A stretch of DNA of 47,683 nt from a virus: IMG/VR virus record IMGVR_UViG_3300018080_000256, positions 1 to 47,683 of that record. One strand, 5' to 3'. The first letter of the stretch is position 1, and each line of letters starts with the position of its first letter. Positions 30,138 through 38,500 of this stretch are shown here, piece by piece. The translations under genes were made by a program, and so were the position numbers. The notes under the pieces are model-generated. The model saw only the letters and a program-made list of their open reading frames with translations. It was not told where the DNA came from and did not search any database.

Positions 30138-32117
30138 TCAGGCCCTCACCAATCCGTTGGGGTTGTCGTCGAGCATTTGCATCATGGCACCCCTGAGCGC
30201 CGGAAGGTTCTGCATGATGGCCCGGTTTGCGTCCTTGCCGTCCCAGGCCTGCACGCTGAAGTGAACGTTGATCTGGTTCCCGCCCCCTCCCCCGCCCTTC
30301 ATCTCGACCGGGACCTTGCCGGAGCGCAGTGGGATGTGGGCTTCGGGACCGGCCTCGCCGCGGAGAACGAACTCTGGGCGCCAGGAGATCCCGCCATCGG
30401 CGAAGGCGCGGTAGCCGCCCGGGACAGCGAATGCGGGGCGGCCGGCGGTCTCGAAGACCCCGCCGTGTGCGGCGCCGGTGATCGAGGAGACGGCCACCTG
30501 CATCGCCGCCCGGAGGCCCGTCTGTATCGCCATGTTCGCGAGGCTTCGCAGGATGTCCTTGAGGTACTGCGAGGCGGGCTTCAGCGTGCCGTCCACCCAA
30601 TCGTTGAAGGCGGCGAGGACCGTGTTGATCATCACGTCGCCGATCTCGAGGAGCGTCTGCTTGACCGCCTGAAGGCGCTCGAGACGCTGGCGCTGGCCTT
30701 CCTTGTCCTTCTCGGTGGCCCGGTCAATGTAGGCGTCGAGCCGCTCCATGGCCTCCTGGCTTCTCTGGATCTGCTCGACGTCCACGATGGGGAGGTTTGC
30801 ATTGGAGAGGTCGAAGTCCGGGAGGGCCGCGCGCTCGTTGATGTCATTGAGAATGCTGTCGAGCTCGCCAAGGGCGGCCCTCTTTTTGTCCAGATAGGGC
30901 ATGATGCCCTTCCCTCGCCTCTCCTCGGCGGTGAAGTACTTGGCCCATTCGATCCGGTAGTCTTTGACCTTGTCCTTGCCCTGCTCGAGCTCGTCGAAGA
31001 AGTTCTTCGCCGCGGTTGCGTTGTGGCCGAAGTTGTCCGTCAGGTGCTTCGTGTCCGTGATGAGAAGTTTCAGGTTTTCGCTGATGTCGGAGACTGTTTC
31101 CGCGGCAGAGGCCCGAGCCCTCTCCAGGCTGTCGGTCGAGAGGCCGAAGGCGTCCGCGATCAGAATCAGCCCCCCAAGGAATTTCTCTGCCAGCCAGTTC
31201 CAGGCATAGAAAAGGGAATTGCCGCCGATGGCGAGCGCGTTGATGCCGATTCGGATTGCATCTATGGCGTCGAGCACGTGCGCCGCTCCCACCCCGACCC
31301 ACCTGATGGCCGTGATGATCTTCTCGGCGATCTCGGGAGCCTTCTTGTCCATGTCACCCATGCGGATGTTCACCTGGTCCATGCCCGCCTTCAGGTACTC
31401 GAAGACCCCACCCTGCATTACCTTGACCTGAAACTCCCACCACTGAGAGGCGAGGAGCGCCGTCATGCCCCGCCAGTCCTTCTCCGCGCGCTCCATCGCG
31501 CCGGGGAACCGCTTCTCCCAGATCTCGAGGATCCCCGCCCGGATCGCCTCCGCGGTCTTGTCCGTCTCTATGCGCATGTCCCCCGACATGAGGACGGCCC
31601 GCTTTCCAGTTCGGTCGAGCTGTATACCGAGACGGCGGAGGACCTCCGTTTCGAGGCCGATCAGGGCGGTGGACACGTCGGAGATGTTCCGGTCGAAAAT
31701 GTATGAGACGTCCCCCACGGTGCGGATCATGCTTTGCGAGACGTCCACGCCCACGGCCTTGAGTTGCACGTATGCCTGGATCACATCGGAGGTCATGTGC
31801 GGCGTCGCCGCCGCGAATTGTCGGACCCATTTGAGCGTGGAGTCCGCCAATTGCTCGTTCTGGTCCATGACCGCGACGAGCTGCGTCCGGAACTTCTCCG
31901 CTTCCGCGCCGGCGTCTATGAACGACTTGGCGAGCATCCCGCCGCCGGCGGCGACCAGCAGGCCCTGGAGGGAGCCGACGATCCTGAAGATGGACTTGAA
32001 GGTGCCGCGCACCCGGTCGCCGAAGCGCTGGACCACGCCGAGGACACGCGAGAATTCCCGCGTCACCATGTCCTTCGCGCTGAGGATTACTCGGAGCTGT
32101 GTGTCTGAGATGAACAC
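30138..32117 (-). CDS. Tape measure protein
   Basis: The protein has 659 residues. The N-terminus (FISDTQLRVILSAKDMVTRE, FSRVLGVVQRFGDRVRG) and the Gly-rich hydrophobic segment SLQGLLVAAGGGMLAKSFID are typical of phage tape measures. The middle is helical. The C-terminus carries AHGGVFETAGRPAFAVPGGY and EAGPEAHIPLRSGKVPVE, common in lambdoid tail length proteins. From the family rule of about 1.5 angstroms per residue, a tail near 100 nm is expected (inference). It follows the frameshifted chaperone gene, which overlaps its start by 31 bases. Confidence 0.9.
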   Translation of the reverse strand: MFISDTQLRVILSAKDMVTREFSRVLGVVQRFGDRVRGTFKSIFRIVGSLQGLLVAAGGGMLAKSFIDAGAEAEKFRTQLVAVMDQNEQLADSTLKWVRQFAAATPHMTSDVIQAYVQLKAVGVDVSQSMIRTVGDVSYIFDRNISDVSTALIGLETEVLRRLGIQLDRTGKRAVLMSGDMRIETDKTAEAIRAGILEIWEKRFPGAMERAEKDWRGMTALLASQWWEFQVKVMQGGVFEYLKAGMDQVNIRMGDMDKKAPEIAEKIITAIRWVGVGAAHVLDAIDAIRIGINALAIGGNSLFYAWNWLAEKFLGGLILIADAFGLSTDSLERARASAAETVSDISENLKLLITDTKHLTDNFGHNATAAKNFFDELEQGKDKVKDYRIEWAKYFTAEERRGKGIMPYLDKKRAALGELDSILNDINERAALPDFDLSNANLPIVDVEQIQRSQEAMERLDAYIDRATEKDKEGQRQRLERLQAVKQTLLEIGDVMINTVLAAFNDWVDGTLKPASQYLKDILRSLANMAIQTGLRAAMQVAVSSITGAAHGGVFETAGRPAFAVPGGYRAFADGGISWRPEFVLRGEAGPEAHIPLRSGKVPVEMKGGGGGGNQINVHFSVQAWDGKDANRAIMQNLPALRGAMMQMLDDNPNGLVRA

Positions 32118-32497
32118 TGCGGCCTTTTCTCCTTCTTCCCCCGGCCCTTCTTGCGCTTGGCTTCCTCGAGGTAGCTGCCGATCATTCGCATCGCCTGGAG
32201 ATACACGTGGGCCTGGTCATAGAGCCCCGCCCCCCGGCGAGTGGTCACGTAGTGCCCTTCGACGAATTGCCAGTAGAGCTCCACCAGCCGGCGAGATCTC
32301 CGCGTGACGAGGGCCATCGGGCATTGGTTCACCTCGATTTCCCACTGCGAGCCCTTGTAAAGCACCCACCTCCAAGGGCTGTCAGGGTCCGGGTCGGGCT
32401 CGCATTTCCAGACGGTCTTGAGCGAGGGGTCCGCCGCGCACCTGGAGCAGTCCCGGACGAAGCCGTTGTCTGCCGCCAGGTAGGCGGCGATCCTCAG
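32087..32497 (-). CDS. Frameshift extension of the tail assembly chaperone (T part)
   Basis: This is the -1 frame downstream of the slippery site in the preceding chaperone gene. It is open without stops from 32497 (LRIAAYLAADNGFVRDCSRC) to 32087. It adds 136 residues, giving a G-T-like fusion of 286 residues. It carries CSRC and WKCE cysteines, a basic tail and no good independent start: the first candidate (GTG at 32365) would discard protein-like sequence upstream. Lambda and many other long-tailed phages make such a fusion to load the tape measure with tail tube subunits. Confidence 0.78.
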   Translation of the reverse strand: MRIAAYLAADNGFVRDCSRCAADPSLKTVWKCEPDPDPDSPWRWVLYKGSQWEIEVNQCPMALVTRRSRRLVELYWQFVEGHYVTTRRGAGLYDQAHVYLQAMRMIGSYLEEAKRKKGRGKKEKRPQCSSQTHSSE

Positions 32498-32946
32498 TTT
32501 TTTGCTTCTTCCTCAGCGACGGTGTTCCCGTTCTCGATAGCCGCGGAGATGAGCGACCGTTGCGTCGGGTGCAGGTGCCGGATGTTCTCCCAGGGGCACA
32601 TGCCGTCCGCGCCGGGCTTGACGAACTCGAGTTTCTCTCCCTGCTTCCAGAAGTTCGTCCAGCCCTTCAGGCCGATGCGAAGAAGCGAGAGGTTGCGGCT
32701 GCCCGCCTTGGTGTTCACCTTGATCCCGCCGCGGGACTGCTTGCCGCCCTTCTTCTGCTCCTTGACGAGCGCCTCCATCTTGGCGATGTCCGCGGCGCTG
32801 AACTCGATGGCGTCCTCGATCTGCGCGTACTCGTGCTCGTCGAGGGTCGCCAGGTGAAAGACCGAGCGTTTGGGGTCGTCCAATTCCCTGCCTTCGTCCT
32901 CCGGGAGTACGAAGTCGAACTCCCCCGGTATGAATGCCTCTGCCAT
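32494..32946 (-). CDS. Tail assembly chaperone (G-like)
   Basis: The protein has 150 residues. It begins MAEAFIPGEFDFVLPEDEGR and is helical with charged patches; the end reads NTVAEEEAKN. Its place between tail tube and tape measure is diagnostic. The last sense codons GCA AAA AAC before TGA contain the slippery heptamer, so a fraction of ribosomes enters the following frame. The start uses the GGAGGCACGCATG leader. An in-frame extension upstream is the shadow of the intergenic region. Confidence 0.8.
   Translation of the reverse strand: MAEAFIPGEFDFVLPEDEGRELDDPKRSVFHLATLDEHEYAQIEDAIEFSAADIAKMEALVKEQKKGGKQSRGGIKVNTKAGSRNLSLLRIGLKGWTNFWKQGEKLEFVKPGADGMCPWENIRHLHPTQRSLISAAIENGNTVAEEEAKN
32497..32503 (-). 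promoter_or_regulatory. Programmed -1 ribosomal frameshift site
   Basis: The minus strand reads GCA AAA AAC TGA in the chaperone frame, giving the heptamer A-AAA-AAC immediately before the stop. After a -1 slip the next codon is CTG, and the new frame stays open for 136 codons. The in-frame stop next to the slippery site should help the pause. No strong downstream pseudoknot was identified by eye. Confidence 0.82.
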
Positions 32947-32981
32947 GCGTGCCTCCATGTAGTTGCGCCAGGCCCCGGCTC

Positions 32982-33923
32982 TTACGTCAGGGCGAGGCTC
33001 CATTCGTCGTCCCCCGAATTCTTGTTGAGAGAGAGGGGGAGCTGCATGTAACCCAGGTCGTCGATGTTCTGCGGCTCGGGGACCTCGATCTGGCACTTGG
33101 GCAGATTGAGGGTGATGATGTTCCCCGCCGCGCCGAAGGGCCCGAATACCAGCGCCGACTCCGTGCCGGCCGTTGCGAGCCCGAAGAAGTCCTTGGTGGC
33201 CACGAGCTCGTCCTCGACCACGAGAACGGCCGAGGGCTCGCGCCTGGAGATGACCACGCTCTTGATGCCGTTCGCGGTCGTGTAGTCGGGCCGCGCCACG
33301 AGGATGTTCCCGAAGTTGACCTCGAGCGACTTACCGAGAAGGTTGGTCCCACCGAAGGTGAAAGTGCCGCCGACCAGGGCCGTCGCAATCGTGTCCTCGT
33401 AGGAAACTGCGGAGATGAGCGCCGTGTCGGTCCGCGCGTTGTAGCCGCCCAGGGCCTCGAAGCGGACCATGGGCACCTCGCCCGCATTGAAGACCATCGT
33501 GGGATTGCACCGCGCTCCGTTGAGCAGGTAGCGGTGGCCGTCCACGTACAGGGCGATCGTCAGGCTCTTGTCGTCGGTCGAGGAACTCGATGGCGTGTAC
33601 GTGACGGAGGTCCCCGCCGATATCGCCTCGTTCGTCAGGGAGCCGTTGAGCAGCTCGCCCCAGGAGGGGGCGGTGCCCGCCGCGCCGCTTCCGGCCATCG
33701 GCACGTCGAAGGTGAGCCTCCAGACGCGGGGCCCCATCGGCGAGCCTTTGAACTGGCTCAGCGAGGACGAAATCGCCCGCGACTTGCGGAAGGGCCACTC
33801 GGCCCGTATCGTCGGGTTCTCCACGCGGATCTTCGCCTCGGCTGCCGTGAGGGCTTCCGCCGAGCCTTCGGTCGTTTCGACCTTGACGGCGAGCTGGCCC
33901 TCGCTCCATCTCATCGTGGCCAT
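32982..33923 (-). CDS. Major tail tube protein
   Basis: The protein has 313 residues and is beta-rich throughout. It opens MATMRWSEGQLAVKVETTEG, a common entry for siphophage tail tube proteins, and contains AEWPFRKSRAISSSLSQFKG and WRLTFDVPMAGSGAAGTAPS, then repeated Thr/Gly-rich strands. Position before the chaperone and tape-measure genes supports the call. The gene starts at GGAGGACTGATCCATG, where TGA is the stop of the previous gene. Confidence 0.85.
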   Translation of the reverse strand: MATMRWSEGQLAVKVETTEGSAEALTAAEAKIRVENPTIRAEWPFRKSRAISSSLSQFKGSPMGPRVWRLTFDVPMAGSGAAGTAPSWGELLNGSLTNEAISAGTSVTYTPSSSSTDDKSLTIALYVDGHRYLLNGARCNPTMVFNAGEVPMVRFEALGGYNARTDTALISAVSYEDTIATALVGGTFTFGGTNLLGKSLEVNFGNILVARPDYTTANGIKSVVISRREPSAVLVVEDELVATKDFFGLATAGTESALVFGPFGAAGNIITLNLPKCQIEVPEPQNIDDLGYMQLPLSLNKNSGDDEWSLALT

Positions 33924-33926
33924 GGA

Positions 33927-34226
33927 TCAGTCCTCCTTCTTTCGAATCCCGGGCGGGGGACCCGCGACGGGGTCCGTGTATTCCGGGAAGTCCTTCTGGT
34001 ATTCCCGCGCCGGGAAGTGTCGGAGGACCTGCCCTTCGGGCCTTCCGCCCTCGCGGTCGAGCAGCCACTTCCCGTCGTCGGAAAGGAACCACCGACCGCC
34101 AGGGCATCGGGTCGAGGGCGGACCGAACCTCTCGGCGTCGTCACGCTTCGGAGCGCTTTTCCTTTTCGGCCTCGGCGCCTCCGTCGGCGTCGTCGTCGGC
34201 CTTCTTTCCGGTGTCGGTTCCGGCAT
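33927..34226 (-). CDS. Unknown tail-region protein (99 aa)
   Basis: The product has a Pro/Thr/Arg-rich start (MPEPTPERRPTTTPTEAPRP) and a folded-looking part WFLSDDGKWLLDREGGRPEG. The start has GAGGAAGGCG immediately upstream. The first 86 bases overlap the end of the zinc/acidic gene in another frame, so the true start could lie later, but no other start is good. It may be a minor tail or assembly protein. Confidence 0.55.
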   Translation of the reverse strand: MPEPTPERRPTTTPTEAPRPKRKSAPKRDDAERFGPPSTRCPGGRWFLSDDGKWLLDREGGRPEGQVLRHFPAREYQKDFPEYTDPVAGPPPGIRKKED

Positions 34227-34908
34227 CGCCTTCCTCTTCCTTCTTGTCCGGGGCGGGCAGCGCCTTCTGCTTCTCGCCCTCGGGCAGTTCCTTGGTTTCG
34301 TCCTCGTCGTCCTCCTCCTCGTCGTCCTCCTCCTTCACCCACTCGATCTCTTCGTCCTCGGGGAAGGGGTCGGGGCTGGTCTTGGACCCGAGGTCCTCCC
34401 AGTCCTTGAGGCGCCTGAGGGCCACGGCCTCCTTGCGGAGGTTGCGCCGGGTGATCGGGGCGCAGGGGCTCTTGAGGGGCTTCTTGCGGATGTCCCAGAG
34501 CCAGGTGCGGAGGTGGCGCTCCAGGGGAAGGAGCAGCAGGAAGTCGGGCTGGCAGGGACGCAGCTTCGTCGCCTGCTCCGCAGCATCCTCGGGCTCGACG
34601 CCGTCCTCGAGGGCTTTCTCGTAGCAGACCGGGCAGGCGCTCTTTTCCCGGGCCGCTTCAGCCGCCTCGCCCTTGTGATCGGCGAAGAAGATGTGCTCCT
34701 CGCACTCGGGGCAGTACCCGACCTCGATGGAGATGCGTTCCGTCTTTTCGTCGAAGAGGAAGTACCTCTGGCGCTCGATCCGCGCGAGGATCGTGTGCTG
34801 CGCCTTCTCGTCTTCGACCGATGCGGGTTTGTGGTTGAAGACCTCGCGCCACCATTCCAGGATCATCTGGGGCGGGGCCTCGACCATGAGGACCTTTACC
34901 TTAGCCAT
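34141..34908 (-). CDS. Zinc-binding protein with acidic tail (255 aa)
   Basis: The N-terminal half includes YCPECEEHIF and ACPVCYEKA, two CxxC knuckles. The middle is basic (RRNLRKEAVALRRLKDW). Residues about 195-255 are strongly acidic (EEDDEEEDDEDETKELPEGE and similar). The start uses the GGAGGCACGCATG leader right after a terminator U-tract; an ATG 12 codons earlier lies inside the terminator region and is rejected. The place just before the tail tube gene suggests a structural or assembly role. Confidence 0.65.
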   Translation of the reverse strand: MAKVKVLMVEAPPQMILEWWREVFNHKPASVEDEKAQHTILARIERQRYFLFDEKTERISIEVGYCPECEEHIFFADHKGEAAEAAREKSACPVCYEKALEDGVEPEDAAEQATKLRPCQPDFLLLLPLERHLRTWLWDIRKKPLKSPCAPITRRNLRKEAVALRRLKDWEDLGSKTSPDPFPEDEEIEWVKEEDDEEEDDEDETKELPEGEKQKALPAPDKKEEEGDAGTDTGKKADDDADGGAEAEKEKRSEA

Positions 34909-34920
34909 GCGTGCCTCCGG

Positions 34921-34971
34921 ATAAAAAAGAAGGGCGGTGGACACGAGGAACTCCCCCGTGTCACACCGCCC
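34921..34971 (-). terminator. Strong terminator inside the late operon
   Basis: GGGCGGTGGACACG (34932-34945) pairs with CGTGTC-A-CACCGCCC (34957-34971), a 14-bp stem with a single bulge. On the minus strand it is followed by TTCTTTTTTAT. The following ribosome binding site GGAGG lies about four bases beyond, so the next gene depends on readthrough or antitermination. Confidence 0.85.
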
Positions 34972-35049
34972 TATCGGTGTCGCCCGCCGGCGCCGTCATA
35001 GGGGACGGCCTGGGTAGCTACTCCCCCGGCGGTTCAGTTGTGGACCTGA

Positions 35050-35166
35050 CTATCTCCTCCTGTTGCTTCCGCGCCCGACCCTCCGGGTCCTGGCGCAACC
35101 CCCGCGGCCCCGGTTCGCCCTGCGGCCGCGACCCGTTCCGTTTCTTAGCGGTGTTCCCTTTGCCAT
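35050..35166 (-). CDS. Arg/Gly-rich small protein (38 aa)
   Basis: The frame reads MAKGTPLRNGTGRGRRANRG and ends GRGSNRRR. AAGGAAAGGGG lies just before ATG. The product is strongly basic with one cysteine. It would suit a nucleic-acid-binding peptide or a minor virion component. Another frame over the same DNA also looks protein-like, but it has no start codon after the previous stop. The gap 34972-35049 holds nothing else recognised. Confidence 0.45.
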   Translation of the reverse strand: MAKGTPLRNGTGRGRRANRGRGGCARTRRVGRGSNRRR

Positions 35167-35221
35167 CGGTTTCCCCTTTCCTTGGTTCGCGTGTTCGCCG
35201 GTCCCTTGAAAGCCGGGGTGC

Positions 35222-35491
35222 CTACAGCTCCCGCGCTTCGACCTTGAAGTCCGGGCCCGGCTCGATCCCGTCGTGCCGGAACTGGTTGGCGATGGGCACG
35301 GCGAAAAGCATCTGCCTGATGTTCGCCTTGGTCTTCTCCGCGGCCTTCCTCTCCGCGACCTTGATCTGCTCCTCGGTCGGCTCCTCGAGGGCGTTCCCGT
35401 CCTTGTCCACGAGGAACAGGGAGGCGGGAGTCTGCCGCCGCACGAAGAACGCCTCGGGGACGTCCAGCTCCACCTCGAATTTCATCTTCAT
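35222..35491 (-). CDS. Unknown virion-region protein (89 aa)
   Basis: The product begins MKMKFEVELDVPEAFFVRRQ, continues with TPASLFLVDKDGNALEEPTE and a charged helix, and ends FKVEAREL. It is a plausible small two-strand and helix fold. It lies directly after the 1622-residue protein gene. No family is recognised. Confidence 0.6.
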   Translation of the reverse strand: MKMKFEVELDVPEAFFVRRQTPASLFLVDKDGNALEEPTEEQIKVAERKAAEKTKANIRQMLFAVPIANQFRHDGIEPGPDFKVEAREL

Positions 35492-35515
35492 GACTTTGCT
35501 CCTTACGCTTCTCCT

Positions 35516-38500
35516 TTACGTCAGTTCGACCTTCCTCGCGCCGACGTCCGCGTCCTGGATCACGAGGTAGGTCTTGTCGTCGTCCGTGTCCCTCCAGATC
35601 AGGAGTTCGCCCTCCTGCGCGGCGGGCTGTGCAGCCTGGGAAACGCGCCTTACCTTCACGTAGCCGCTGTTCGTGTAGGCGTCTATTGATTTGCTCGCGG
35701 CGACTGTCACGCTTCCCGCCGTATCCACGTTTCCGTCCTTATCCACCGCGAATTTTTCCACGCCGTTTACCTGTCCGCGGAAGAAGTCGCCGGAGAATCC
35801 CGTCTCCATGTCGGCGTCGAAGGCGATGGCGTCCGCGTTCGCGCTGTCCCCGTGCGCCTCGAATGCGACCATCGCCTGATTTGCCCCGCCGAGGTCGGAG
35901 CGGATACCGACCGCCGCCGCGTCCTGCGTGTCGGAAAGAATCGAGGTGATGAGACCGGACGTGTGAATGTTGTTTGCCGCGCACACGGACAGGGCGGTTC
36001 CAGCCACGCCGGACTGGTAGATGTGCAGGCCCGTCCCGCTGGGGGCGGTCGTCGCATCCCAGTCGTAGGCCGTGTTTGCATTGGTGATGAAAATGCCGGA
36101 GTTGGTCCCGGCCCCGGAGTTTTCGTCCACCGCGACGAGCAGGGCCGTTGCGTTGTTCGCTGAGTTCGTGTTGTTCGTGTCGAGCGAAACCAATGTCCCG
36201 CTCAGGTCCGTCGCGTGCCCGGAGATGGTCAAGCCGGTCCCGGTCGAGCCGCCCGTGGCGCTGGCACCCCAGGCGAAGCCGTTGTTATCCACATACGTCT
36301 TGACGGCCTTCTCGGTGGGAACGGCGGAATCGCTGTTATCCCCGAGCGTCCCGTCCGTCGAGAACTCGTTCACCGCGTTTGTCAGTGTAAGACTCGTCAG
36401 CGTCGGCGTTGCGCTCCATGCCGGGGCGGTGGTTGCGCCCTGGGAAACGAGGACCTGCCCCGCCCCAACCGCCGCGAGCGCTCCGTAGGTGGTCGCCGCC
36501 GTGGCGTAGAGCAGGTCGCCCACCGCGTGACTCTGCCCCGCGAGGGAGGTCAGGTTCGCGTCGAGCGGCTGATAAATCGTGGCAAGCGCATTGCCGTTGA
36601 TGGTGATGTCGTTCGTGACCTCCAGGTCCGTGGTCCAGACCTTCGTGACGCGTGAGCCGGTCGCGGCGATGCTCCCGGTCAGGGTCAGGCTTCCGGCACC
36701 GAGGGCGAGCCCGGCGAAGGTCGGGGAGGCGCTTTGCTGCACGTCCTGGTCGAGCGTGCAAGCCGCCGAGACGGTGAGGTTCGCGTCCACGTCCACCGTC
36801 GCAGCGTTGACGTCAATAATCGCCGTGCCCTTGGTGATGTTCCAGTTGTTCGCGGCTTCCGTCAGTTGCACCGTCGTCTCGATCACGGCGTCCGGCGTTC
36901 CGTTGGTCGTGTATATCGCGTTCGCGGTCGTGTACCCGCCCGGGGTGTCGGTGAGTTCGGTGAACTGGTCCTTCGCTGCTACGGCGCCGTCCACGTAGGT
37001 CTTGACCGCCTTCTCGGTGGGAACGGCGTCGTCCGAATCGTCGCCGAGGGTGCCGTCGGTGCTGAACTCCGTGATCGTCGTCCCGGCAGAGAAGCCGAGC
37101 GTCGAGGTGCAGGTTATCGCCCCGCCGAAGCTCGCGGTCCCGCCCTGATAGAACTTGAACTCCTGGGTTCCACCTGCGCTGAAATACTGGTTCGTCCCCG
37201 CCGCCCCCTGAAGCCTTGCCACTTCCTTGATTGACTGGTCGTCGTTGTCGCACGCCCCGAAGTAGATGAAATCGTCGTCCACGGTCCCGGTGCGAAGGGA
37301 TGCGCCGTCGGCGAGGGTCAGGTTGCCGCTGTTGTCGATCTTCGCCTTGAACGTCGCGTTGGCATACGTGGCATCCGTCGAGGTGCCGAAGAAGGCGAGG
37401 AGCTGTTCCCCGGTGCCGACTGAGTTCTCCCAGCGGGTGACCGCGAAGTCCACGCCGGAGGCGTCATTCGTCTGTGTGTACTTCGGCCGGATGTGAAAAC
37501 CGACCAGGGTCTCGCCCGTGCTTTGCGTCATCTCGCCGGTGACGGCTTCGATGACGGAGTCGGAGTTGGAGAAACCTTTGTCGTGAAACGTGATCGTTGC
37601 GCCTGTATTTGTCGTAACCTTCCTGCACGCGACAGTGCCCGACCCGCTTGCGCCAGCGAAAATTGCGCCACTTGCATAAATGTTGCCGCCACTGCTCACC
37701 CAGAAAGTGTCCGTCGCCGCCGCCCCGTTTTTGCTGCTCCGCAAATACCACGTTGCGGATGTCGTCGCGGCTGACGCGGGCACCACCTCCTGCCAGAAAT
37801 CCCACGTATCCGCCGATCCGTCCGTGTCCCAAGCGTGCGCCCGCTGCCTGAACCTCGGGCTGTACTGCTCCGTCGTCCCCACTGTCGCCGCCGTCGCGTT
37901 TTCGAGGACGAAGCCGTCCGTGGAGGTGGTCTCGATCCCGTCCTGGTGAATGCCGACGTGGCCCCGGGTGCCGCTCGTCGTGCCGCCGGGGTAAATCTTG
38001 AAGGTGCCGCCCGTGCCGCTCCCGTGCGCTGCGCCCATCTCCCAGATCAGGCTCCCGCCGTCGGTGTTGTTATCGAGCCCGCTCTGCGTGGCGATGTACG
38101 AGTCCCGGCCCGCGACCGTGGTCAGCGAGTTGAAGCCGGAAACCGTCGCGCTCGATATTGCGATTGCGTCCACGGCAGCGTTGCCCGTCGTGTTGTGGCC
38201 GAGGATGAGCGAGTTCGCGGGCATGTTGGCGAGGTCTTTGTTGTAGCGGAGGCGGGCCTCCTGGGCCGTGCCGAGGTAGAGGCCGGAGGTGGAGACGGAG
38301 CCGGTGGATGTGTCTTCGCCGAAATAGCCGGAAAGCCATTCCGTTGTAGAACTTCCAATGCCGTAAGCATTGGCTTGGTGTGGTCGGAAGGCGGTTGACT
38401 CGGCTCGGCACTTCGGAGTGCCGCCCAGGGCCAAAACAACACTAGTTCCTGACTTTTCGTCAATCCACACATAGGATCCACCATGCCGTATTTGCAGTTC

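Noticed and set aside
32087-32365. Separate 92-residue gene starting with GTG
   Set aside because: The open frame extends without stop back to the slippery site and stays protein-like. It is better explained as the frameshift part of the chaperone.
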